A stretch of DNA of 64,000 bases. Origin: an uncultured Bacteroidota bacterium. GTDB taxonomy: Bacteria; Bacteroidota; Bacteroidia; Bacteroidales; UBA12481. Shown piece after piece: positions 27,901 to 35,398 of the stretch. The stretch covers positions 50,951 through 114,950 of the forward strand of contig CAINOB010000010.1 in NCBI GenBank assembly GCA_903851365.1, given 5' to 3'. The number at the start of each line of letters is the position of its first letter. The stretch's first letter is position 1. The notes beneath the pieces are model-generated. The model saw only the letters and a list, made by a program, of their open reading frames with translations, did no database searches and was not told the origin of the DNA. Position numbers and translations under genes: made by a program.

Positions 27901-29666
27901 ACAAAAGAAAACTGACCCTTTTTATAGCCTCTCTTATGTGCCTCCGGCAGTGAAGCTAACAGATCGCGGACATAATCGGACAGGCCGGTATAGGTTGCCG
28001 GATTGCTTTTAGGGGTGCGTCCGATCGGTGAAGAATCCAGATGAATTATTTTTCTAAATACTTCGGCACCAACCGTTTTCTTCTGGCTTTGGCATTCAAT
28101 AAAAAAATCCACCAGGCTGGTTTTACCACTTCCCGAAACCCCGGTGATAACATTCAACGCATTAACCAGAAAGTTTGGCGAAATGTGGTTCAGATTATGT
28201 TTGTTTGCACCATTCACCGAAAAAAAACGGGTATCGGGTGTCTGTCTTCCCTCAATCCCGTCTTCTGTCTTCTTTAAGTACCGCCAGGTAATGCTCTCAG
28301 GATGTGGTCGATTGAAGAATTCGGCGGCAGGTCCGTTGTAAACTATCCTACCACCGGCCTCCCCGGCTCCGGGACCGATATCAATGATCCAGTCGGCTTC
28401 GCGGATGCTTTGCTCATCATGATCAACAAGCAAAACGGTATTGCCGGCATTTACAAGTGAACGCATGACATCAAGCAAGTTCCGGTGCTCCGAAGGGTGC
28501 AGTCCGGCACTCGGTTCATCCAGGATATACAGCACATTACGCAAACCGCTGGCTGCCTGGTTTGCCAGGCGAATTCGCTGTGCCTCCCCGCCACTCAGGG
28601 AGGGGGATTCGCGGTTGATGGAAAGATGTCCGGCGCCGAGTTTCATTAACAGCGAGGTCCGGCCGAGGATCGATTCCCGTAACGGTTCCACGATGCTTGA
28701 TTCGTTTTTTTCTGGTTTGAGGTTACTGAAAAATGAATGAAATTGGCTGATGGACATTTCAGTATAAGCCGGAATATTCCTGTCCCAAAGTTTTACTGAC
28801 AGGGCAGTTTTGTTAAGCCTTTTACCACCACATTCCGCACAGGTATGCGAACGGGCAAATCGCATAATATTCGGATTGCGGTCGCGGCGCAAAATATCCT
28901 CCATCACCGGCAATATTCCTTTATAATAATCTTCTTCACGGGGTTTTGCTGTAATGCCAGTCCATTTCAGCCTTGATTCAAGCGGATGTTTTCCAAACAA
29001 CACCTTAATTTTCTCCGATCCATATAGCACGATATTCTTCTGTTCGTCCGACAAATCCTGCCAGGGAATATCAACAGAGAACCCTTCGGCCCGGCACACC
29101 TGGTCGAGCACCTCCATCGTCACCTGCGAATAAATAATGTAATTGTTGGGAGTGGTAAGCACAAAAGCTCCCTCCCGGATGGTTCTGGTCCCATCTGCAA
29201 TTAAAAGTTCAGGATCGATATGGTCCTGAACACTGAGGCCCTTGCAAACAGGGCAATATCCATCGGGCAGATTAAAGGAAAAAAGACTGCGATAAGGATG
29301 AAGGTCCGGGATATCTGACTTGCCAAGACGCGCAAACAGCAATCGTAACAGGTCGTACAATTCAGTGAGTGTGCCAACGGTCGACCGGGGGCTGCGAACT
29401 CCCCTGTCCTGTTCGATCGATATGACAGGAAATAAACCTTCGATGAGCGTTGCCTTCGGTCTGGAAAGTTGTGCCGACCGGGCTCTTCCTCCGATGAAAT
29501 TTTCAAAGAACAGGCGATTCCCTTCGGCGGATAATACGTCATAAACAAGACTGGTTTTGCCGCTTCCGGATACTCCTGTGACACCGATAAGCTGATAATG
29601 TGGTATACGCAGCGAAACATTTTTCAGGTTGTTTTCGTGCGCATTCTCTATAATGATTTCCCGCAT
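24921..29666 (-). CDS. double-length UvrA2-like ABC ATPase (four nucleotide-binding domains)
   Basis: 1581 residues, about 1.7 times the usual UvrA, made of two UvrA-like halves. Four P-loops are present: GVSGSGKTSLVYDVL (about 31), GVSGSGKTSLVDFF, GVSGSGKSSLVYGTL and GVSGSGKTSLLDKV, with signatures LSGGEAQR (twice), LSGGEFQR and the altered LSTGELQR, and Walker B regions ILDEPSAGLH, ILDEPTSGLH, ILDEPSFGLH, LLDEPTGGLH. Zinc-finger pairs C-x2-C-x-G occur repeatedly (CPVCKG, CAECGGKR, CESCGG, CEVCEGKRF). Each half is shorter than class I UvrA, apparently because the UvrB-binding segment is missing, as in UvrA2/DrrC-type proteins linked to drug or lesion tolerance. Double-length UvrA is known from Chlamydia. 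Linkers contain heptanucleotide-derived repeats. It starts directly after the DUF4412 gene stop. Confidence 0.88.
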   Translation of the reverse strand: MREIIIENAHENNLKNVSLRIPHYQLIGVTGVSGSGKTSLVYDVLSAEGNRLFFENFIGGRARSAQLSRPKATLIEGLFPVISIEQDRGVRSPRSTVGTLTELYDLLRLLFARLGKSDIPDLHPYRSLFSFNLPDGYCPVCKGLSVQDHIDPELLIADGTRTIREGAFVLTTPNNYIIYSQVTMEVLDQVCRAEGFSVDIPWQDLSDEQKNIVLYGSEKIKVLFGKHPLESRLKWTGITAKPREEDYYKGILPVMEDILRRDRNPNIMRFARSHTCAECGGKRLNKTALSVKLWDRNIPAYTEMSISQFHSFFSNLKPEKNESSIVEPLRESILGRTSLLMKLGAGHLSINRESPSLSGGEAQRIRLANQAASGLRNVLYILDEPSAGLHPSEHRNLLDVMRSLVNAGNTVLLVDHDEQSIREADWIIDIGPGAGEAGGRIVYNGPAAEFFNRPHPESITWRYLKKTEDGIEGRQTPDTRFFSVNGANKHNLNHISPNFLVNALNVITGVSGSGKTSLVDFFIECQSQKKTVGAEVFRKIIHLDSSPIGRTPKSNPATYTGLSDYVRDLLASLPEAHKRGYKKGQFSFVVKGGRCESCGGAGVQQIGMHFLGHVEVVCEVCEGKRFTDETLDIKYHGLNIFNILELTVDEANLFFADQKKITAITEILADLGLGYLKLGQPSTTLSGGEAQRVKLATELSRSTSGQTLYILDEPTSGLHMADVGILLKALKKLIAKGHTLLCIEHDPAFIRQADWVVDLGPGSAGEGGNLVAEGYVNDLIQHPESITASEIRKYLSRIASASGTINLPCSKSIIDAPIILNGIETNNLKNIDIAFPVDAITAVTGVSGSGKSSLVYGTLYAESQRRFLEGISSYNRQFAAKAGTPVLKESHGLVPSISLQKKNPVKNPRSTIATYSGLYDLYRLLYSRLSKSESDDIRPLSTLFSFNSEDGACPVCKGLGTLIQCDPERLVTYPDKPLIAGALDGSKTGRFYGDPFGQYVAALITAGAVNDIDFSIPYRDLDQYAREIALFGCGSEVFNVEWKYKRGAHEGLHQLKTAWPGFLNLVETEYIRKHADSRGEAMLDLMKNTECSHCHGFRLKPDLLRFKIGELHIGQVTALSADEAMIWFTDFFASVFLDELGKKVALAFQENIIGRIEALQKAGLGYISTDRIVGTLSGGEFQRLQLAGLVRAPLTGVAYILDEPSFGLHPRDTRRIMDLIINLNQHGNTIIMVDHSPMLIEKSDYLIELGPGAGSLGGEVVYSGKTADRRGRTEDEETEDKRPGDGRRRTEDGVGLKINGANANNLKNIDVEISRGIMTVITGVSGSGKTSLLDKVIFGSYSTGRAMDCDTISGFENFNDLIYIEQPVPGKGHTATAGSMLGLSEIIYKLYPGSHGGGCPECKGTGHNQVSMDFFSDIISPCERCGGTGFRDEVLEILIDGKTIYDALQIPFDKLSRFFEEQVQGKSKQDGKHILELTEKAGLGHLACGRSLQTLSTGELQRMKLVSGLSGISGGNILFLLDEPTGGLHPKDVEKLLKLLNELLDAGNTLLCVTHETRLMQAASRIIELGPGGGTQGGQII
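25791..25876. repeat. degenerate 7-bp tandem repeat inside the UvrA-like gene (about 12 units)
   Basis: Plus-strand units based on GTCTTCC (GGAAGAC in coding sense): GTCTTCC, GTCCTCC, GTCTTCC, GTCTCCC and so on to GTCTTCC at 25870-25876, with a few 6- or 8-base variants. It encodes a charged, Asp/Glu/Arg/Thr-rich linker (RRGRTEDEETEDKRPGDG) between the third and fourth nucleotide-binding domains. Since 7 is not a multiple of 3, loss or gain of one unit would shift the frame. Confidence 0.8.
28244..28273. repeat. second, shorter copy of the 7-bp repeat family in the same gene
   Basis: GTCTTCC at 28244-28250, then GTCTTCT at 28260-28266 and again at 28267-28273. It encodes part of the linker KKTEDGIEGRQTPDTR between the first and second nucleotide-binding domains, which shares the TEDG core with the longer repeat-derived linker. 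Both repeats therefore sit at equivalent inter-domain positions of the two halves. Confidence 0.6.
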
Positions 29667-30365
29667 TTAAAAGGTAAAGTAATTTACCTTGTTCATTGCA
29701 GTTCCGACCTTACTGCGCGGAAGCTTGATCGTAGTGCTTTCATTGGTCTCCAGCGAAACGGTAGTCATAATGGTTTTGCCACCCCGGGAATCTTCGGTGG
29801 TCATTTCCATTACGAATCCCTCAGCCGACAAAGTATTATGGAGGGCAGCCATTTTTGCGGCCCGAAATATCCCGTAATCGTTCGGCATTTTCACTTCGCC
29901 GGTGATCCAGACCGATCCGAAAATACTTTTAAAAGTGTAAGTATATTTCTTACAAAGATGGCCAGCAATGGTTCGGGTTTCTTCGGTTGGAACGAGTTCA
30001 AGCTTCTTAATATCTGCCCCTTCTGGAAATTTGAACCTACCGGCATTATACATAGGTTCGGGGCTATCGCTGCTGAAAATCTGGATAGCTACCTCATTTG
30101 CCATGTCAAAAATCGTCGTCATGTCGCCGCCCTTTCCGGGAGCATCCATCATCACCATAAAATTTTTATCTCCGCTGTTAAAATAGGTTTTGTACAGGAG
30201 GGTGCGCATGAGTTCATTATTCTTTGCATAGAACTCGACCTTCATATTGTTGCATTTATCGAATGAATATGAATCCGAGAATTTAACACCCGGCATTGTT
30301 ATCTGACCAAAAAGCTGACTCATGGTCATGATCACAGAAACAGTCAAAAACAATATCTTTTTCAT
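29667..30365 (-). CDS. exported DUF4412 protein
   Basis: 232 residues from the ATG at 30365, chosen because MKKILFLTVSVIMTMSQLFG is a clean signal peptide; a slightly longer start adds only MNQPF. The body fits DUF4412: KFSDSYSFDKCNNMKVEFYA, DMTTIFDMANEVAIQIF, ARTIAGHLCKKY-like ETRTIAGHLCKKYTY, and GSVWITGEVKMPNDYG. The family is periplasmic and of unknown function. The stop codon abuts the start of the double UvrA gene, so the two are probably co-transcribed, an odd pairing of an envelope protein with a DNA-repair-type ATPase. Confidence 0.75.
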   Translation of the reverse strand: MKKILFLTVSVIMTMSQLFGQITMPGVKFSDSYSFDKCNNMKVEFYAKNNELMRTLLYKTYFNSGDKNFMVMMDAPGKGGDMTTIFDMANEVAIQIFSSDSPEPMYNAGRFKFPEGADIKKLELVPTEETRTIAGHLCKKYTYTFKSIFGSVWITGEVKMPNDYGIFRAAKMAALHNTLSAEGFVMEMTTEDSRGGKTIMTTVSLETNESTTIKLPRSKVGTAMNKVNYFTF

Positions 30366-30404
30366 AAAAGGTTGATTCAATAATTACATTAAAACTTGCC
30401 AATT

Positions 30405-30444
30405 CAAAATTAATGATTCATGCGGTTAAATTGTTAAAACAATT
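30405..30444 (-). promoter_or_regulatory. -7 box and upstream inverted repeat before the DUF4412-UvrA unit
   Basis: Minus-strand TAATTTTG (30412-30405) matches TAnnTTTG and lies 39 bases from the ATG. Upstream, AATTGTT-AA-AACAATT at 30429-30444 is a perfect inverted repeat and could be an operator. No -33 box at standard spacing was found, so the region is only a candidate. Confidence 0.4.
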
Positions 30445-30521
30445 GATGCCGGATCAAGCTCATTCCGTGATCTTCAGGTGCTGAAAAACGCAATCGGTGA
30501 TTCAGGCCATTTCTAACTTTG

Positions 30522-31919
30522 CTAATTGTTGACCGGTTTTTTTCGCTGCAAAAATAAATATACTGGAACACCTACGAGGATAAGTGTTAAACCAATTGCA
30601 GCCTCCCTGGGTTTGGTAATAATGGTATTTAAAAACAGGCCGATACAAAACAGGATATAGAATACCGGCACTACGGGATATCCCCATACTTTATAAGGCC
30701 GATGCGCATCAGGCATACGGCGGCGCAACACAATAACACCGAGCGATGTGGCCCCGTAGAAAATAAAGACTGCAAAAATGAGCATGTCGGTCAATTGATC
30801 AAAACTCCCCGACAGCACCAGAAGAGCGGACCAGATCCCCTGCAGGAGCAATGAATTGGCAGGAACATTGGCTTTGTTGAGTTTACCGATACCTGAAAAG
30901 AAGAGGCCTTCGCGGGCCATGGCAAAGGTGGGTCTGGCTCCTGTAAGAACGCTTGCATTAATACAGCCGAGAGTAGTAATCAGGATAAGGACCGAAATAA
31001 ACATTACTCCGCCTTTACCCCAGAAAGCCCGAACCGCCTCAATAGCAGCGATCTTGTTACCTGCGGCGTGAATCTGTTCGAGCTGCGGTACCGACAGAAT
31101 TTTCAGGTAAGTAAAATTGACCAGAAGATAAACGGCTATGACAATGAAAACGCCAATCACAATGCCTTTTGGGATATTGCGGTTGGCATCCTTGATTTCA
31201 CCTCCGATAAATCCGACAGATGCCCAGCCCTGATAGGCCCAGAAGGCTGCCAGCATCGCCGTAAAAAAGGCAGAGATAGTAACTGCCCCATTGGTGAGCC
31301 CTCCTTCGACAATTGGCGCTGTTGGCTTAACAACATGGCTCGTGAGTCCGAAAATAATGATCGTCAGCAATCCAATGGAAACCAGCAGCATAATTATTTT
31401 GCCGGTCCCGGCACCGCTCCGCAGACTGGCTGTATTCAGCCAGGTAAGCAGAAGTATTACCAAAATAGCCGTCAGTTTTATTCCAAACCCCTGGAATGGC
31501 GCAAAAACACCTCCTATGGTAAACCCGCTCAGGGAAGGCAGAACCTCTGGAATCGGGACGATACTATTCAACGATTGTGCGAAAACATAAGCCAATGAGG
31601 CAATGGTAGCCGTCTGGATGACTGCAAAAAGCGACCATCCGTATAAAAAGGCAAAAAATCGGTTGTATATCTTCTTGAAATAGGCGAAATCTCCGCCGGT
31701 ATCAGCCAGCAACCCGGCAACTTCGGCATTGCTCAGCGCACCGAACAGGGTAATGATACCACCTGCCAGCCAGGCCAGAAGGATCCAGTTCATAGAGTGG
31801 AGTTCGGCTGCCATCGGGGCTATCTTTTTATAAACTCCTGATCCGATAATATTGGCAACCACAAAAATGATCACATACCCGACACCGAATGTCCTGACCA
31901 GATTCCTTTGGTTATTCAT
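30522..31919 (-). CDS. APC-superfamily amino acid permease
   Basis: 465 residues with about 12 transmembrane helices. The N-terminus has the hallmark helix-1 break VVANIIGSGVYKKIAP, and further family features are AGLLADTGGDFAYFKKIYNRF, AFWAYQGWASVGFIGGEIKDANRNIPKGI, LTGARPTFAMAREGLFF and the loop RRMPDAHRPYKVWGYPVVP. These are typical of the LAT/L-type branch, which exchanges or takes up neutral amino acids across the inner membrane. It stands alone between other transcription units. Confidence 0.92.
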   Translation of the reverse strand: MNNQRNLVRTFGVGYVIIFVVANIIGSGVYKKIAPMAAELHSMNWILLAWLAGGIITLFGALSNAEVAGLLADTGGDFAYFKKIYNRFFAFLYGWSLFAVIQTATIASLAYVFAQSLNSIVPIPEVLPSLSGFTIGGVFAPFQGFGIKLTAILVILLLTWLNTASLRSGAGTGKIIMLLVSIGLLTIIIFGLTSHVVKPTAPIVEGGLTNGAVTISAFFTAMLAAFWAYQGWASVGFIGGEIKDANRNIPKGIVIGVFIVIAVYLLVNFTYLKILSVPQLEQIHAAGNKIAAIEAVRAFWGKGGVMFISVLILITTLGCINASVLTGARPTFAMAREGLFFSGIGKLNKANVPANSLLLQGIWSALLVLSGSFDQLTDMLIFAVFIFYGATSLGVIVLRRRMPDAHRPYKVWGYPVVPVFYILFCIGLFLNTIITKPREAAIGLTLILVGVPVYLFLQRKKPVNN

Positions 31920-31945
31920 ATTTTATCATTCAATTATTACCATTT

Positions 31946-31953
31946 CAAACATA
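31946..31953 (-). promoter_or_regulatory. possible -7 box for the amino acid permease
   Basis: Minus-strand TATGTTTG matches TAnnTTTG and lies 26 bases from the permease ATG. The -33 region is not convincing. Confidence 0.4.
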
Positions 31954-32045
31954 CTTATTAATTCGGCAACTCGCTATCGTTTTGGGCTGGCAGCGATTGA
32001 AGGATTCTGATAATGTCGTACTTTAGCCCACTTGAGATGTAAATT

Positions 32046-32405
32046 ATGGAAATCAAAACACTTCGCTGGACTGCTAGAGTATTAAGCGCACTGATTCTGC
32101 TAATCTGGGGATCCCTGTTTCTGGCCGACTTATTCGGTAAAAACAACCATCAAGGATCCAGCGCTATAGATTTTAAAGACTTCTCCTATCTGGCCCTGAT
32201 GGTGATCAGTATTCTGGGCCTGGTTTTCGCCTGGAAATGGGAGTTACCGGGGGCAATCGTTGCCCTGGCGGCATTTATTATCAATGCTGCCATCAATCCC
32301 CGGATTATGGGACTATACATTCACTTTTTTATCCCTGCCCTGGCAATAATCTATATTCTTGTTTGGTGGATGAGCCGGGTACCTTTGCGAGACAATAAAG
32401 CCTGA
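32046..32405 (+). CDS. small four-helix membrane protein, related to the anchor of the hydrolase at 36.3 kb
   Basis: 119 residues with four predicted transmembrane helices: LSALILLIWGSLFLADLFG, YLALMVISILGLVFAWKW, GAIVALAAFIINAAIN and FFIPALAIIYILVWWMS. The start TLRWTARVLSALILLI aligns well with ALKWTARIIGTSIVLI at the start of the membrane-anchored alpha/beta hydrolase at 36303-37673, and the helix order and the final WW are the same. So it is a stand-alone version of that anchor domain. Function unknown. Confidence 0.65.
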   Translation: MEIKTLRWTARVLSALILLIWGSLFLADLFGKNNHQGSSAIDFKDFSYLALMVISILGLVFAWKWELPGAIVALAAFIINAAINPRIMGLYIHFFIPALAIIYILVWWMSRVPLRDNKA

Positions 32406-32463
32406 ATTCAAATAACTCATTCCCATAATATTGCCTATTGCAGCAGGCTTCTGGAAAATAAAA

Positions 32464-33515
32464 TCAGGCGAATTGCATATAAAGTAAAATCACTCCAGCC
32501 ACAGTCATAACAATCATAGCTGTAAAACCGAGGATATTAGACATTTTCCCGTTCGTATTCTTACCCATGATTTTTTTATTATTAGAGATGTGCAGAATGA
32601 TGGCTATGAGGATATAAAATGCCTTCGCTTTCGGAAACTTTTTATCCAACCCCTGATTCCAGCCAAATGATTCTGCGATAATATAGGAAAGTGAGCCGTT
32701 CAGGACAGGGATTGCCAGAAAACCGGTGCCTATGACTCCAATTGCAAAAAGTATATAAGCTGCATTCCCTGCCAATGGTTTCAATGCCTGGGCTGCTTGT
32801 TCAACGGTATCAATCTGATGAATATTTCCATTAAATAACACTGATCCAGCCGTTAGAATGATGAAGAACATCACAATATTTGAGAATAACATTCCGAAAT
32901 CAACATCTTGTTTCATATCGTGCAATATTCTCTTGTTGACCACAATATGCCTTTTCATTGTCTTCATATCCTCCGATTCCATGGTTGCCTGCCAAAAGAA
33001 AAGGTAAGGTGAAATAGTAGTCCCGAGGATTGCCACGAGAATAGCGATAAAGTTCTTATCAAACTTTATTGGTGGAATGAATGTGGATTTCGATACAACG
33101 GCCCAATCCTGTTTATACAAAAAAGGAACTATCAGATAAACCAGAAGTACCAGGCAGAGATATTTTAAAACAGAAGCAATTTTCTGGTAAGGCAAATACA
33201 TGATCATTACCAACAGAATCAAGGTGAAAGAAATGCTGAAAACAGTTGCCGGAATTACAGGGACCAAAAGATTACCTTCCGCACCCATTCAAGCAATATC
33301 AGCCCCGAAATTCATAACAATCGCAGGGAAACTGAACAGCAGCATCAGATACAACACGGGTTTTGAATAATGGGTTTTAATGGTACCTGCCAAGCCATGT
33401 GAAGTGATCAGACCGATTCTTGCGCACATTTCCTGAATGGAAGCCATCAGAGGGAAGGTTATCAGCGCGGTCCAAGAATTTTCCAGAAGCGCTTTACATG
33501 GGAGAAATATTTCAT
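32464..33515 (-). pseudogene. broken Nramp-family divalent metal transporter
   Basis: Three lesions are visible. (1) The ATG at 33515 starts MKYFSHVKRFWKILGP, a normal Nramp N-terminus, but then the frame is lost: the motif TGGACC serves both as the end of ILGP and the beginning of WTALITFPLMASIQEMCARIGL, so about 40 codons, including the helix-1 DPSG metal-binding motif, were deleted between short repeats with a frameshift. (2) A TGA at 33289-33291 follows FPAIVMNFGADIA and precedes MGAEGNLL, where family members have Gly (GGA to TGA). (3) KAFYILIA joins directly to IILHISNNKKIMGKN, lacking roughly one helix. The rest (AILGTTISPYLFFWQATMES) is well preserved, so the decay is recent. A fragment starting at 33288 could still be translated but cannot transport metal. 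Confidence 0.85.
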
Positions 33516-33542
33516 CGTTCTGCTACCAAAATTTCAGCACAG

Positions 33543-33601
33543 CAAATATCATCGACTTAAAATGGTTCAGATTACATGATTCCAAGAAAGACTTACATGA
33601 T
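33543..33601 (-). promoter_or_regulatory. direct-repeat activator site plus GATATTTG box (module D) before the Nramp remnant
   Basis: Minus strand: ATCATGTAA (33601-33593), 12 bases, ATCATGTAA again (33580-33572, a perfect repeat), 21 bases, GATATTTG (33550-33543), then 27 bases to the Nramp ATG at 33515. The flank TGTGTGAAT before and GTCTT after the first repeat are shared with module A. The opposite-strand propeller gene at 33675 is also nearby, but the orientation of all three modules points to the minus-strand gene here. Confidence 0.7.
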
Positions 33602-33674
33602 TCACACACTCCCTGCTCCAGCGATTTCATAAAAAAAAGTCGTATCATCGAACTATCATTTCAATATTAATAGA

Positions 33675-35378
33675 ATGAAAAACAAATCGATATTTATTTT
33701 GCTTACGGCGGCAACTGCACTCGTGAGTTTATCGGCATACAGTCAGAATACCCGGATATCTGCCGAAGAGATCAAGCGAATGCATCACGAAACTTTGGAC
33801 GATCCTTATAAGCCGAATGCGGATAATAACCGGCGAACCTCACCGGCCTATCATTTTAAGAGTAGAGCTACGTCGAATCCTTTGCACAGCAGCATATTTA
33901 CCTACCAGGTGAATGTGAATTCAGCCGGGCTGAATATTCTGGGTGATGCTGCCAATGAACCAAACATTGCAGTTAATCCTCTCGATCGAAAAAAAATGGT
34001 TATCGGATGGCGTCAATTTGATAATGTTGCCAGTAATTTCAGGCAGGCAGGATGGGGTTTTTCTACCGATGGTGGTGAACACTGGACCTTTCCTGGTGTT
34101 TTAGAACCCGGGATCTTTCGTTCTGATCCAGTTCTGGATTACGATGCCGAAGGAAATTTCTATTACAACAGCCTGACCAACTCGCCCGATTATTTCTGCA
34201 AGGTATTCAAAAGCACTAACGGCGGCGCAGGCTGGGACAGTGGTATTGATGCACATGGCGGAGATAAGCAATGGATGATAGTAGACCATAATTCGGAGGC
34301 AGGGCACGGAAATATTTACGCTTTCTGGTCCTACTTCTTCAGCACTTGCGCGCCCGGTTTCTCCACGCGCTCAACGAGTGGCGGCGACAGATATGAAAAT
34401 TGTTATGTGATCGACGGATACCCTTACTGGGGAACCCTGGCTATTGGAAATGCCGGTGAATTATACATTGGCGGAGCATCCGGAAGCACAGATAGTCTTG
34501 TGGTTGCCAAGTCAATTAATGCTCATAACCAGGACTCTGTGGTCAGCTGGAATAAGCCGGTATTGGTTAAAATCGGAGGAAATCCCGGCGGATGGAACAG
34601 GGTGAATCCTGGCGGCCTCGGGGGACAGGTAAACATCGATGTGGACCATTCCAATGGCCCGGGCAGGGGAAATGTATACCTGCTTGCCTCTGTTACCCGA
34701 TCATTGAATGCCGATCCGTGTGATGTAATGTTTGCCAGAAGCACCGATGGAGGTCTCACCTGGGATGCCCCGATCCGGATAAATGATGATGCATCGGATA
34801 CTAATTACCAGTGGTTTGGTACCATGTCGGTGGCTCCGAATGGCAGGATCGATGCCATTTGGCTTGATAACCGGGATGCACCGGCAGGATCAGATTCATC
34901 GGCTCTCTACTATTCCTTTTCCAGGGATCAGGGAAAAACCTGGTCGGCCAATGAAAAATTGTCAGCTTCATTCGATCCGCACGTCGGCTATCCCGACCAG
35001 AATAAAATGGGTGATTATTTAGATATGGTTTCGGACAGTACCGGCGCACATCTGGCATGGGCCAATACTTTAAACGGTGAGCAGGATGTGTATTACAGTC
35101 ATATCATTCCGTATACTTCCACAGGTGTTGATGAAATTTCACAAAACACCGGAATATCCACTTATCCTAATCCCGTGAAAGGCACTTTGTTAATCAGCGG
35201 TCTGGAGGGGAATTCACAGGTTGAGATCTTCTCGATACTGGGAGACAAGGTTCGCTCGATTACCAGCCTTCATGCGGTTTGCGAGATTGATATGCTTTCG
35301 CAGCCTTCCGGAATTTATTTCATCAGGATCGTTGACCAGAATGGGAAAACTATTGTCAAGAAAATAGTGAAGGACTAA
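33675..35378 (+). CDS. secreted sialidase-like Asp-box beta-propeller with T9SS sorting domain
   Basis: 567 residues: signal peptide (1-23, ending SAYSQN), a propeller with several Asp-boxes (STDGGEHWTF, STNGGAGWDSG, STDGGLTWDAP, SRDQGKTWSAN), the opening EPNIAVNPLDRKKMVIGW typical of BNR/sialidase-like proteins, and a T9SS type A tail (STYPNPVKGTLLISG ... PSGIYFIRIVDQNG). The catalytic Arg triad and nucleophile Tyr of true sialidases could not be confirmed, so enzymatic activity is uncertain. It ends at a weak hairpin with a T-run and is convergent with the solute-binding protein gene. Confidence 0.82.
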   Translation: MKNKSIFILLTAATALVSLSAYSQNTRISAEEIKRMHHETLDDPYKPNADNNRRTSPAYHFKSRATSNPLHSSIFTYQVNVNSAGLNILGDAANEPNIAVNPLDRKKMVIGWRQFDNVASNFRQAGWGFSTDGGEHWTFPGVLEPGIFRSDPVLDYDAEGNFYYNSLTNSPDYFCKVFKSTNGGAGWDSGIDAHGGDKQWMIVDHNSEAGHGNIYAFWSYFFSTCAPGFSTRSTSGGDRYENCYVIDGYPYWGTLAIGNAGELYIGGASGSTDSLVVAKSINAHNQDSVVSWNKPVLVKIGGNPGGWNRVNPGGLGGQVNIDVDHSNGPGRGNVYLLASVTRSLNADPCDVMFARSTDGGLTWDAPIRINDDASDTNYQWFGTMSVAPNGRIDAIWLDNRDAPAGSDSSALYYSFSRDQGKTWSANEKLSASFDPHVGYPDQNKMGDYLDMVSDSTGAHLAWANTLNGEQDVYYSHIIPYTSTGVDEISQNTGISTYPNPVKGTLLISGLEGNSQVEIFSILGDKVRSITSLHAVCEIDMLSQPSGIYFIRIVDQNGKTIVKKIVKD

Positions 35379-35398
35379 ATGCCGAAGTCTTATTTTTT
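35371..35398 (+). terminator. weak intrinsic terminator after the propeller gene
   Basis: AGGACT (35371-35376), 9-base loop, AGTCTT (35386-35391) with one G-T pair, then a run of six T (35393-35398). The stem is short and overlaps the end of both convergent genes. Confidence 0.4.
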
